This document shows positions 11,053 to 22,295 of a stretch of 64,000 nucleotides of DNA, one piece after another. How positions within the stretch are numbered: position 1 is the first letter of the stretch; each line of letters starts with the position of its first letter. This DNA is from Acanthochlamys bracteata (Eukaryota > Streptophyta > Magnoliopsida > Pandanales > Velloziaceae). Under the pieces are notes generated by a model. The model searched no databases and was not told the DNA's origin. It saw only the letters and a list, made by a program, of their open reading frames with translations. The translations under genes were made by a program, and so were the position numbers. The DNA is taken from assembly GCA_019914995.1 (NCBI GenBank), contig CM034127.1:11842001-11906000 (forward strand). Direction: 5' to 3'.

Positions 11053-13041
11053 TCAAAAATCATCGACGGCCTCTTCTTCATCAGCATTCTCTGCACACCT
11101 TATGCCAGAAACACTCTCCTGAACAACATTTACTGTAACAGGGTCAACCTTTTGTTCATTATCCACATCTTCCTTTGTATTGAAGCCTGAAATGCTCATG
11201 CGACTGATGTTCACTGCAAGCACAACAAAGTACTGTAATGGAAGGAAACTTCACCACAATATCATCGCAACGGAAGTTTTTACACTATAGTCTGTTTCAA
11301 ACCAATGGCACCAAGCGACTCCAGATTCTTCAAAAGTTTGAATGCAATAATCCATGAATTAGCAGAGTTACTCATTAAGTAATACTATCAACACTATCAC
11401 AGTTGTTGAGCATAAAACAGAATTTAGTGCCTTATCTTGATTAACTCTTGATGCCAGTAACTTACCTACAGCATCAAGCCCAGCCAAATTGGGCATGTAC
11501 TTCTTGATATGTTCTTCTGCAGTGTCTTCAGCCTTCAATGTTTCACATTCGAAGGAGACCATTATCTTTTGTTTCCCATGCTTCTGTTCTACCAGACTAA
11601 CAATATTATTCTCCCAGCTGCAGCAAGGTGTAAGCAAAAACTCACATATTCTTATAGCATGACAGCCTTTTCAACAGGCTTCACTTCGTAAATGTCAAAC
11701 AGGAAATTCAAAGAAAACAACTACAAGATAAAAGAAGTCAAATATGCTTTTGAACATTATATGTCATAACGAATAGGAAATAGCATCCTCGACCAACTGC
11801 TTATTCACAACAGCAATCCTTTTGCACAGATAACATGTCAATATGTACCCACAAATTTTGAACTATTATAGGGTTGTTTACCCATGGGCATGCTCAACAC
11901 TCTGCAAACGAGCAGCATCATGTCCTTTGCACTCGACTAGAGCCACTTTCTCCCTCTTATTCTATTAAATGCAAAATAGTGACATATTAAAAAAATCTAC
12001 ACTGCAAAAAGATGGACATAGTCCACCTGCTAGATTAGGAACAGTAATTTGTTCGAAATACTATTCTTACAGAGTAGTCTATGATAGATAGCTTCAACAA
12101 GCGGTAGTCTTCTCCTCTGCTGCATTCCCTTTCACAAGCTAACTCTTAAATGTACCAACAAAGAAGCATTTACCATTTCAGTATATTTTTATAAGAATGT
12201 AAGCTTGCAAAATACAAGTTATATATAGAAAATCTATCCTTAAGTGCATCACTAAATGTACCTAGTCATGCCAGAAGAAAGACATTCGAGGTCTTTTCTT
12301 TATCTTTGCTTAACTGCAGGATTAAAAGTACTAAAATGATGTAGAAGGACAAGTAGCTAGTCTCAAGAAAACTCTTGTTTAAGCTAACTGAAACAAGAGC
12401 CAAATCCTCAAATTAAGATGCAAGACTGGTTACGAAAATGGCAAGACGATATCACGTAATTAGCAAAATTCGATGAAGTTGAGCCTAAATTATCACTTTC
12501 AGTTGGCTAACTCCATGTTCACTTCCTTCACCAAACATAAACATTATTGGTTTTACACTTTCAGCTACTTCAGATAATCCAAAGCAATGTAACAACCACC
12601 TCTGAAATCTTAACTAAATGAACCAAATTGTATTCAATTAAGCCATTCCTTTCTGTACCACATGGTCCACATTACTCATTAACACATTGATTATTGAAAT
12701 TCTTAAGCCAAATGGCTTAAACAAATATATCAGCAAACAGATAAATCAACCATCTTTTAAATGTACCATCCAAATCACAAATACACTAACCAGACAAAGA
12801 AATACACTTACCAAGAAACAATTTTGATTGGAACTGAAATCAATACAACACACACAGAGAGAAGAAAACTTATGAGTAACAAAATTTGTTGCGTTGTAGG
12901 AATCTAACCACTTCCATGAAGGCCGTAGCAGATGGAATTGGGAAGCTGGATGAAATGGCCTGAAATAGACCCAGATGGAAGCAAAGCAATCGATGCAATC
13001 CCCTCAATTACATCTCCTCGCATTTCTCCAACAGAACCCAT
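11053..13041 (-). CDS. Conserved plant protein of unknown function (199 aa)
   Basis: Five exons on the minus strand: 12909-13041, 12071-12144, 11882-11961, 11466-11617 and 11053-11213. Phases fit and give 200 codons. The sequence opens with MGSVGEMRGDVIEGIASIAL and continues HFIQLPNSICYGLHG, then CERECSRGEDYRLLKL, VECKGHDAARLQSVEHAHGW, KIMVSFECETLKAEDTAEEH and MPNLAGLDAVVNI. I recall near-identical single-copy proteins in many land plants with no assigned function. There is no signal peptide or membrane segment, and the last 45 residues are acidic and probably disordered (ending EEEAVDDF). The first intron is about 765 bp. Conserved Cys and His residues (CERECS, CKGHD, HAHGW) could hint at metal binding or redox chemistry, but that is a guess. 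The gene model is strong; the function is not known. Confidence 0.8.
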
Positions 13042-13943
13042 CTCTCTTCTCTCAAAGTACCAAACTTTCACTGCTACAAATTTCTCTCTTCACTCCTGCA
13101 CTGATCAAAGAAACCCCAAAAATTTAAAAATCAAATCTTTCCTTAATAATGAAAGCTATAACTCTATAGGGACATTGTGAGAACAGTTTTTGTTGACTAA
13201 GGGCAGATTTGGAATTAAAAGGTTAGATTTTTCTGGGTTTGGTTTATGAAAACCAAAAAAACAACCAATCTTGTGCGATCTTGGACCAACAAAACCCAAA
13301 GAACCGAAAAGGTTTATCTTTTTTCTTCTTGTCATCTTAACCTGAAGGGTTTATCTCCGCATTCATTCTCTCTGATCTTGTCTGTAATCGATTTTGCTAT
13401 TCAAATTTTGGTATCAGCACTCCAAACTTGAGGTGTGATTTAAAAAAGTTTGTTCTTTTCTTGCTGAAAAATGAAGTTCAGTGAAGATATCGTTTCAAAA
13501 TCAATGGTTATCTGGAATCATTGAACCCACCTGCAATTCCAAGAACTGCAAAATCTCATGCATTTATTGATTCAAGAGTTCATATATTACGTGTATTATA
13601 TGTATAAATTAAGGACAACAAGACCCTAGAGAGACGAACTCGTGTCTGAGACCCCAAGTCTTAACGGAAGGACCAACTTGCAGCGGACATGTTTAGATCC
13701 AAAGGATCACTGTGCTAAACATAGTTCAGTTTCAGTGATCAACTGCAACTTACTGGACTCCGTTTAACGGAGAAGACGCGCTTTCTTTGCATGCTACACC
13801 TATGAGAATTAAAAAAGGTCCCATAGGTGAAATAATTCAGCAGCAGTCACAACCAATATACCAGCTTTTATATAACTCTGACAGTGGAAGACATGCAAGC
13901 AGTTGATCCGATGATGTATCTATCATAAGAGTGTTGGAAATGG
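13042..13943. other. Intergenic: promoter of the 199-aa protein gene and SCAPER 3' UTR
   Basis: Both neighbours are on the minus strand. The lower part holds the promoter and leader of the unknown gene, the upper part the 3' UTR of SCAPER. Plus-strand frames at 12932-13180 and 13246-13431 have no family resemblance. Nothing else seen. Confidence 0.45.
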
Positions 13944-16900
13944 CTAACTTGAAGGTTCTGTTGAGAAAAACTCTTCTGCTTCATCCAAGAAACTAGCAGA
14001 AAACCTCCGATGTAACATGAAAGTTGACGAAGCCCCACACGCAGGAAGGTTATGTTTGAGAGCCCAGTAGTCACAAGTCTTTGATACTCTATTAGAGTTC
14101 TGAATTCTTGTTTTGTTTGATCTTGAGGTGTTGATATAACTGCTGCCTTTGCCTAAAGAAAGTCTACCAGAAGTTCTCCGGTTTGCCCTCATTGGGAAAT
14201 CTCCTTGAGACTTTCTTGCATCTAGGATACCTTGAGAACTGTCGCATGAATCATTTTGAATGGAACTATCTGGCAGTGATGATTCTGTTTGGATAGAAAG
14301 CAATGCCTCCTTGCAGGATTTAAGTAGGGAAAGAAGCATGTCCATACTGACTTCTTGCTGCACTACCCCTTTGTTCTGTTCACATCCAAAACAAGCAGCG
14401 ACAAGGGTGCTGGCCATGATAGGCGTTAGCTCTGGATCGCTGAAGAAGATGAATGGGAGATCACATACCTGTTTCATTGATGAGCCACATTAAAAAATGT
14501 TTTGCAGTTCAACATGTTAAAATTCAGGAGCTATTGAAAGCATTAACTGACCTTGTGTAGAATCGTCGGGCTCTTCCCCCACCGAAGAACTGCTTGGTTT
14601 CCGGGATGAAATAGTGCAAAATAGCTGAGAAGCAGTAAGCATTCCAGCAAAAGCAATCCAACCTGAATCAAGGAATGTGGCAATAAGAAGATTCAACTGG
14701 ACCCCACATTTATTTGAGAATTTATCTATAGGAACTAGTATAGCAAATCAATGACATGATCTAGAAAAAATCTTAGCAATAAGCTTAAATTGTGTTGCAC
14801 TGAATTCCTATTTGTATTAATTGTACTGATCTCACAGGAATCAGGAAATTTTCTATTATCACTAGTTTCTAATCCGCATATAAAATAGTACTAAACGAAA
14901 AAAACATAATACCAAACAAGTAACTAACAAAACAAGTCCATCAGGGAAAGAACCATGAGTTACCTGATCATTAACTGCCTTCCACTTGCTTGTGCAATGT
15001 GACAGAAGAAAACTCATCAGATGGAAGAATTCCATTTTCAAATCTGACTTAGACTGGAAGAGATGAGCAATATGTATCAAAAAGTAAACAGCACAAGAAA
15101 ATTTACACCCAAAGCAGTAACACAAGCAGGACAGACAACTTACCAGCAAACACTGCAAGAGAGGAAGATCCAACGATGCCAAGTTGTTCAACACCTTGAG
15201 CACTCCAGTGGCAACTTCCTCAAAATTTTGAGGAAGAATATAGGAGGCCTAAAATGAAATACAACAACCACAAGTGAGATAGTACAAAAAAATTCTGTAT
15301 GGCTAGACATGTTCATCTACCTAATGATTTAACATATCTACTTTGCATCTGACTTAAGTATTCACAAGTAAATATTAAAAGAGGATGCAATTTGCAATTT
15401 CATGCACTTCAAGGTTCAAAAGTGAATATTACAGATTTCAGTGAGGACCAACTCAATGAACTTTATCATTTCGTTGTTTACATTACTGTTTTGCAGATAG
15501 GGAGTTTCAATCTAGGGAAACCTAAAATAGTACGATCCTGGTGACTCCAAGAACATCCTCACTTCTTCATCCCCATGTCAATTGTAATAGAACAAACATG
15601 TTATCTGGCACCTATTTACAACAGTAAAAGCAACAAAACTAAAATATTGTCATGCCAGATATTGTCAACAAGGGCATTGATACGAATATGCACCACTAGT
15701 CTAAGTTTGCATTAGAATAGGATAAAACACCTGCTCTGATGACGATCTGTTGTTTGCCTGAAGCAGCACCCCTGTCAATAGAGATGGAAGACTGACAAGA
15801 CCTGTCTCACCCATTGCAGTAAGAAGAAGCGCTATGGACTGCTTTATATTGGTTTCCTTTCTTCTCATGCAAATATCACCAATTGAAGGTCCATCAGCTC
15901 CAATTTTCTGATCTCCATTATTGGAAAAATTCTTCTCATCATCTTTCTCAGATAACACTTTAGTAGGTTCGTCTAGCACAGCATTCTGAGATTCACCTGA
16001 GGTAACTATGCAGCATATTTCTGAGGTAGCTTGTACTTTATTCAACTCAACCAAACTATTAGAGAGGTCTTTCCCAGAATTCTCATCCTGTGTCATCCTG
16101 TCTAAGTTCCCTGGCAGAGATAGTCTTTTAGGTTCAACTTTGTTATGAACTCGTCCACATTCATTTACAGGTTGACTCAAAATAATGCAGATATCTTCGT
16201 TGGCACCATTTACCAATCCCCAGTTTGTAGATGAATCCGTATCCTCAGCAGGACAGGATCCTTGAACAAGATAAACAGAAGTCTTTGAGATACAGGATTT
16301 CCAATCGATGGAAGAGATGCATCCAGGCCTTGAAGTTAATACTGCCAATAGATTCAAACTTAGGAGGATAGATGAAGGAAATGGAGATCCTTCCACCTGA
16401 GGTCGGTCATAAAGGGCAAACAGATCTCGAAGATGATGAATGACTTGATAAGCAACTATCAGCTCTACAAGACCATCCTGCATTTGATGCTGTTTATCGC
16501 CAGATGGAACATGACCAACAACAGCAGCTACTGTCCATAAAAGTCCATCTAGCACTTCTCCTATTGACTCAAAGTTCTCAACTGAGGTTTTATTTGGTAA
16601 TACGCTAGTGCTTCCAGGATTAGAAGATGCTGCAATCTTGATATAATTCTCAAGAGATGTTGAAAGCAAAGGAATTATAGGAGGCAAGAGATTCTCGGCA
16701 AGAAAATAACTTCTGTTCGCTGGCAGTGAAAGCACAACCCTCAAAAGTCTTAAAAGGTATCCTGTGACTTGACTTGCCTTAGGCTTTGATGTGTGAGATG
16801 CAGGTAATGCAGATGCTATAAAATCAAGTACTCCAGCTTGTCGAGCTATGTGAAGCTCCTGATCCTTTTCCTCTAAAAACTGTAGGAAATGCAAAAGAAG

Positions 16901-19900
16901 TTAGACTATTAGGGCAAAACTAGAAAAGACATAGATAGCTTCAAGAAGTTTACTAGGAAACCAATCCTCTATAACTATTAGACAAAACAAAACTGTATCA
17001 GATATTGTCCAGATGACAAACCTTGATCATGTCACCAACAGTTAATCCTATGCTTGTGGCCCCTTCTTTTCTTGCCAGTCGAAGCTTCTGCAAATCCTGA
17101 AGCCACCTCCCAAGTTTCACCCTCGCAGCTCCCATGGAAGCTTTCTGTCCAACCCCAGTGTTTTCAACACACTCAAAATTTTCACCTAATCCATGCTTAA
17201 GAGCCATAAGCCTCTGACGGATCTTTTTTATTCTTCTCTTTAGTGGCTGTTGCTGCGTTGTACTGCCTAGTCCACTAGCAGATTGTACTTCTATCCCTAC
17301 TGCCTGAAATTCATCAATACTGCTGCTTGTTATGGCCTGATAATGACTGTCTTTGTTTAAAGAACGCCGGACTAGAGGTGAAGACTGGTCTCTAAAATCC
17401 ATTGAAGCTTTCTCACGTATTTGCTCCAGGTAATATTTCCTGCGCTGTTCACTTTCTCTTAGTTTTTCAGCTAACTTCTGGGCTAGAAGTTCAGCTTCCT
17501 CTTGTTGAGCCTTGGCTCTAATTTCTTTCCTTCTAAGTTGCTCCATAGCCCTTGCTTCTCGTGCTGCACTTGAAGCCTTGCGCTCCTCTTCTCTTCTAGC
17601 TTGAACCTCTTCTTTCCTACGTTGTATCTCAGCAAGACGCTGCAACTTTTCTGCTTCAAGGAGTTTCCTACGCTCCATTACAGCTTCTTCTCTAGCCATG
17701 TCTTCCTTTTGTTTTGTTCTGATCATCTGTAATTTTTCAGCTCTTCTCATTTCTGAATCTTGGAGTTTCTGTCGCAGCATAAGCTTCCTGTTTTCTTCAT
17801 TTAAAGAAGTAATAAAGCGTACTTCATTGACTTTATGGCTTTCATCACCAGCTCTTCTGGCAACTTGAGCTAGATATGCCTCATGCCGAGATTCACTTCG
17901 CTGATGACGAGCATAAATTCCCTCTCGCAACTTCGAGCTACGAACAGCCTGCCATTCATTTACACGGTTTAGCTTTTCTGATGTCCGCTGGAGCCTCTGT
18001 GCTCTCTCATTTTCCAACTGGTTTCTAATTCTCATTGCTCGTGCATGCTTTTCTTCTGCTTCTCTCTTCAAGTCTAGAGCGCTCTTCTTCTTTTTTTCAG
18101 GGGACATGAGTTTATCGTGCAGAACTCGTGCGCGTTCACGCTCTAAACTTTTTCTGCTAAGACCAGGAGAATGTGAGAGCCGTGCACTACCCGGTGCTGA
18201 TGATTTCAGTATGTCCTCCCAATTTCTTTTTTCTTTCCAAGCATCCATGGATTTCCGCATAGTTGGGTTTCGCTTTTCTTTATCCTTGTCTTTCTCAGAT
18301 AGAGTAGTTTGCCTCCTGGCTACATCAGTGACCTTAGACTGTTTATCTATCCTATTATCAAGAAAAGTTTTGCCCCTCCTAGCTACTTGCTTTTCATCTT
18401 CAAATATAGGCCCTAGAGGTTCTCTTTCAATTTTAGAAGCAACTGAAGTTGGACGCCCTGTAGGAAGTAATTTTCCAATTTGTGTTGAAGAGCCTTGCTT
18501 TGTTTCTCTGCTCGGTTTCTTTGCACTGATTGCCTCTCGAGCAGGTTCTGAACAAATTATATGTTTATTTACTTGTATGGATGGCGTACTGGCAGGTGTC
18601 TCAGTATCCAGTGAAGTCATAGGACCATTAGAAGCATAAGTATTTGCGTTTGACCTCAAATCCCTTGAATCATTGGATGCATGTTGGCTGGCTCTTTCCA
18701 ATTGAATTTTCTTAAAAGCCTCAAGAGATGAAGATAATATTTCAGCCCTATGAGGTGAGGTTGTCATGCGCCTAACCTGCGGTGTTTTGGTATAATTTGC
18801 AAAACATTAGTCAGTGAAGCTATAATGCACACAAAATTCCCATTGAAGGCAAAACAGTAAGGAAATGAGAGTACTTGAACAAGATATGTTCTCTCTTGAA
18901 ATCATACAAGAGATATAAACTGGAAGTTGCACGAAATCAGAAAGGTATTTATGCATACTAAACTTATGCTTCTACTTCATAAAGATAAAATCTATGTTAG
19001 TGGAATTTGTAATTGAGCGAGCGAGCTAGCCAAGAGTTAGATATACACCTAATGAACTTATAGTTGTATATAATACTTATCAACATCTGCAATGAGCGTC
19101 TTGAATATCGTCAACTTTGATTAACTGAACGCCCTATGTTCCTTCAGGTTTAATATATACAATGATAAAAAGAAGTGCAAAAGCTAATTCAGTCAGAAAG
19201 AAGATGTGCTTGCTTTCGTTAGTTAAAAACAAGATCATACAAGTGACATGCATCTCCTTTTCCTCAATATAGACATATTGCAAAGTGCTAATTTCATGTT
19301 ACAGTGTGGAGGAAAACTCTTTAGACCTCCATGAAGATCCTGCTAATGTATAAAAAAATTGCCAATTGCTCCAGACATCATCTACATCATATAAAACATT
19401 AGTTAAGGATAGAACACTTACTTCCCATGACAGGGCATGTGGCCTGCGATGATCATTTCTTACAGTAACAGAAATGCCATCTTTTGATGGATGCATAGGA
19501 GACCGCTTGGAAACATCAAAAGTTTCTACCCTTGACTTCAGTTCTCTGAAGTCAGATTCAGCTTCTTCAAGAACAAGTATAGCCTCATTCATCTGCTCCA
19601 TATCACATTCAAGTTCACATAAGAGATACAGTTCATCAACTGCTCTATTTAAATTTTCAAAAAGGAAGCACCAAAGCCTTTCCCTAAACCTTTCTTTGCT
19701 CTCTCCAGACTCTCCTTCTGTGCTACCAGTTCTAGCTAATAAATTGGTCTGTAGATCACTCCTGTGTTCCGTGGCACTAGAAGCCGGACAGTCAAGAAAT
19801 GTTCCACTACTATCTTGATCATTTTCCTTGCAAATTTTCAATCTAGTAGCAGATGTTTCTGATGTATGTAATGTTTCATCAGCGGCTTTGCAACGAGGCC

Positions 19901-20876
19901 CTTGAAGAGGCAAATTATTGATTGTTTCAACTGTTGGCAATGGAAATACACTTCCTAAAGCATCTTCCTGAAGAGATTGTTTCAACTCGACTGTTTCCAA
20001 TGAATGTTCCTTATCATCAGTCCTGGTTTCATCTACAGATTTCTCTTGGACATCAGAAGGAACAGTTCCAGGAGATGATGAATCTCCATCACCCAATGCC
20101 ATTGCTCCCACTGTATTTTGGAGATAAACATGGGTTATCGGCTTGGAAAATGGCTCATCAGATATCATAACATTCCTGTTTTCCAATTTGTGTTCATATC
20201 CTAAGTTGTACTGTGTCCCCACGAATCCTTTGCATTCATTCACGCATTGAGATGGTTGCCAAAAGTCATCATCTTCAAGATCACCCCACTTTATTTTAGG
20301 AAGATCTAAATTTTCTTCTAGCAGAGATCTAATCTTTGCAGCCGCATCGACAGATGATATCTTTGAATGTTCACTTGCCTGATCTCCGACCAATTTATCA
20401 GCACAAGCTGTCCTTTGACTTGCACATTGTGGTTTGGAAGAAACAATTTCGGCAGAAACCTTTGTTTCAGACGTACTAGAAACTAGACTGGGAGGTTCAA
20501 TCTGTTTCCTACCATACGAAGTACTAGCACTACTACTTTTTGAAGATTCACTTCGTGGAGAATACGATTTGTTCTTATATGAAGATCCGGCTGGATTCTT
20601 CTGAACAGATGTCTTGGAGTTGGTTCTATGTCTCTGAAAACAAAATCAGCAGAAAAAAGAATAATGATCAAGACGACAACACCAGTTAAGCAAGGTTCCA
20701 AACAGCAAAACAACAATTCACATCATTTGTTCTAATCCTAAAGAGAAATAACTTCACTAAAAAAAGAAAAAAATTCGCACAATTGACAATGTTAGTAGCA
20801 GTAAAAATTTCACCTTTTTCACTTCACACCACCCAGAACCTTGATCATCATCAACTTCACCAATTTCATCCATCAT
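13944..20876 (-). CDS. SCAPER: SCAPER homologue (S-phase cyclin A-associated protein in the ER), 1669 aa
   Basis: Animal SCAPER is an ER-associated cytosolic protein that binds cyclin A2/CDK2 and, in later work, ribosomes; plant copies are little studied. Eight exons: 20814-20876, 19422-20633, 17022-18776, 15731-16879, 15144-15248, 14964-15053, 14552-14662 and 13944-14468. All phases fit and give 1670 codons with no break. The N-terminal third is polar. A SCAPER N-terminal helical block sits near residues 325-400 (RLWCFLFENLNRAVDELYLL, then an acidic helix). A long charged coiled coil runs about residues 650-885 with repeated RR/KEE heptads (QRRKEEVQARREEERKASSA). The C-terminal half is helical and hydrophobic with Leu-rich repeats of ARM-like type and a Ser-rich tail. 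The start was taken at the first of two adjacent ATG codons at 20871-20876. Length exceeds the roughly 1400 residues of human SCAPER. Confidence 0.93.
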
Positions 20877-22295
20877 CTAATTCTTATCAACCTAAAATTT
20901 GCCCCGTCATAAAACAAACAAACATTGAATTTCATGTTCCCTTAATAAAAAAATACATCAAAAAACTCCCAAAAATCAACAATCAACTATAACAAACTGA
21001 CGACACAATTATCTAATCACAAATTGCGTTAACAAGAAAAGATTCAATACTTCCTGTTCCATCACTGGCGACGCCGACACATGCAAGACAGTAGACTAAA
21101 AAATAAAAAAATAACTTCGATCAGATAATTTTTCCAATCAAAATCTGAATTTGGGAAGAAAAAGTAGATAGAATTCGAATGACTTGGAACAAAAACTGAA
21201 AAAAGATTCCTCGATCTTTCTGAGATCAAAATGTTGGCTGCTCCAATTTTATTTCTGTTTCATCAATTGATTGGTTACAGTCGCTATAATTATTCTTTTT
21301 TTTCTTTTATTAATTCCTACTTCTAAAGGCTAGCACTACAGTTCTCCTATTTTTGCAGAAAAGTACCTAAAATATTATTTTTGTATTTTGACCCTGTTAA
21401 CTTTTTGATGAAATAAAAAATGGTGTTTGCTTTATTGGAGCGAGTGTTTAGAGCAGCAGTTAGATTATCAACGAAACCAAGTCGCTACGGATCAGATTCT
21501 GCTAGAGTTAACTGTTGAAAGGAGTTGAGAAGAAGCAGAGATAAGAGAGGAAAGTGGTGAATTCTGAAGGTTAAAGATGGGAGCTTTGTTGCTGGTTGAG
21601 TGATTTTTTCTTTTTTTAATTTTAAGAGCTTTGAGGAGCTTTTTCAGTGTATGAAGGTATGATTTCAACTGGTTTTTTGATTTAATAACTTATTTTACTT
21701 TTGATATCAAATGCCCGAATCTGATTAAGCTTTCTTGATTAATCCTTTGAAGCTTTAAGGATGGGAACCTTTTTGCTAGTTGAGTGATTTTTTCTCAGAG
21801 CTATGAGAAGTCTTTCATTGTTTGGAGGTATGATTTGGGCAGGACTTTTGTTTTATGCTCTGTCGTCTTTGATATAAACTAGAGAGAAAGGAATATCGAA
21901 TGTCATGGGAATCTGATTGAAGTTTTTTGACTGGGTACTACCTCAAGTTGCTAGCTTTTGGTGGTATTAAATTGGTCTTCTGAAGGATATGCGAGTATTA
22001 GAAGGATTTCATGCTTAGGGTTCATACTTACCTCTAGATGATATTTGATTCATATTGCTTTTTTTTTCAATATAGTGTTTTTTGTGTTTTGTTTTGTTCT
22101 TTTTTTGTTCTTTTTTTTTTTTTTTTGAGCAGGTCAATAATGTTTATGTTAGCTCAATTTAGATGTAAGCTATAAGCACTTGCGGAACATAGGTGGTTAT
22201 CTTCCTTTTCAGTCATTATAGTTGCAATAAATGAATGTGAAGATTCTGGATTTACGGTACCACGGACTCATTTACAAATTATTTGGTTTGCAGCC
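20877..22295. promoter_or_regulatory. Divergent promoter region between SCAPER and the first GH79 gene
   Basis: About 1.4 kb between head-to-head genes. The SCAPER leader likely lies near 20877-21250. The GH79 leader holds two related segments, 21571-21670 and 21753-21838, each ending in a donor-like AG|GTATGATTT. A poly-T/pyrimidine tract and tttgcag occur just before the GH79 start codon, so a 5' UTR intron ending at 22293 is likely. No TATA box could be picked with confidence. Confidence 0.5.
21571..21838 (+). repeat. Diverged tandem duplication in the GH79 leader
   Basis: Copy 1 (about 21571-21670) and copy 2 (about 21753-21838) share gatggga, ttgctRgttgagtgatttttt, an agagct-rich middle and the closing GGTATGATTT. 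Copy 1 has an inserted poly-T stretch. Both copies end in a plausible splice donor, so they may act as alternative first exons. Confidence 0.6.

Noticed and set aside
18106-18639. 177-aa plus-strand frame opposite SCAPER
   Set aside because: Antisense shadow of the coding exon; low-complexity Ser/Phe/Leu composition from the opposite strand.
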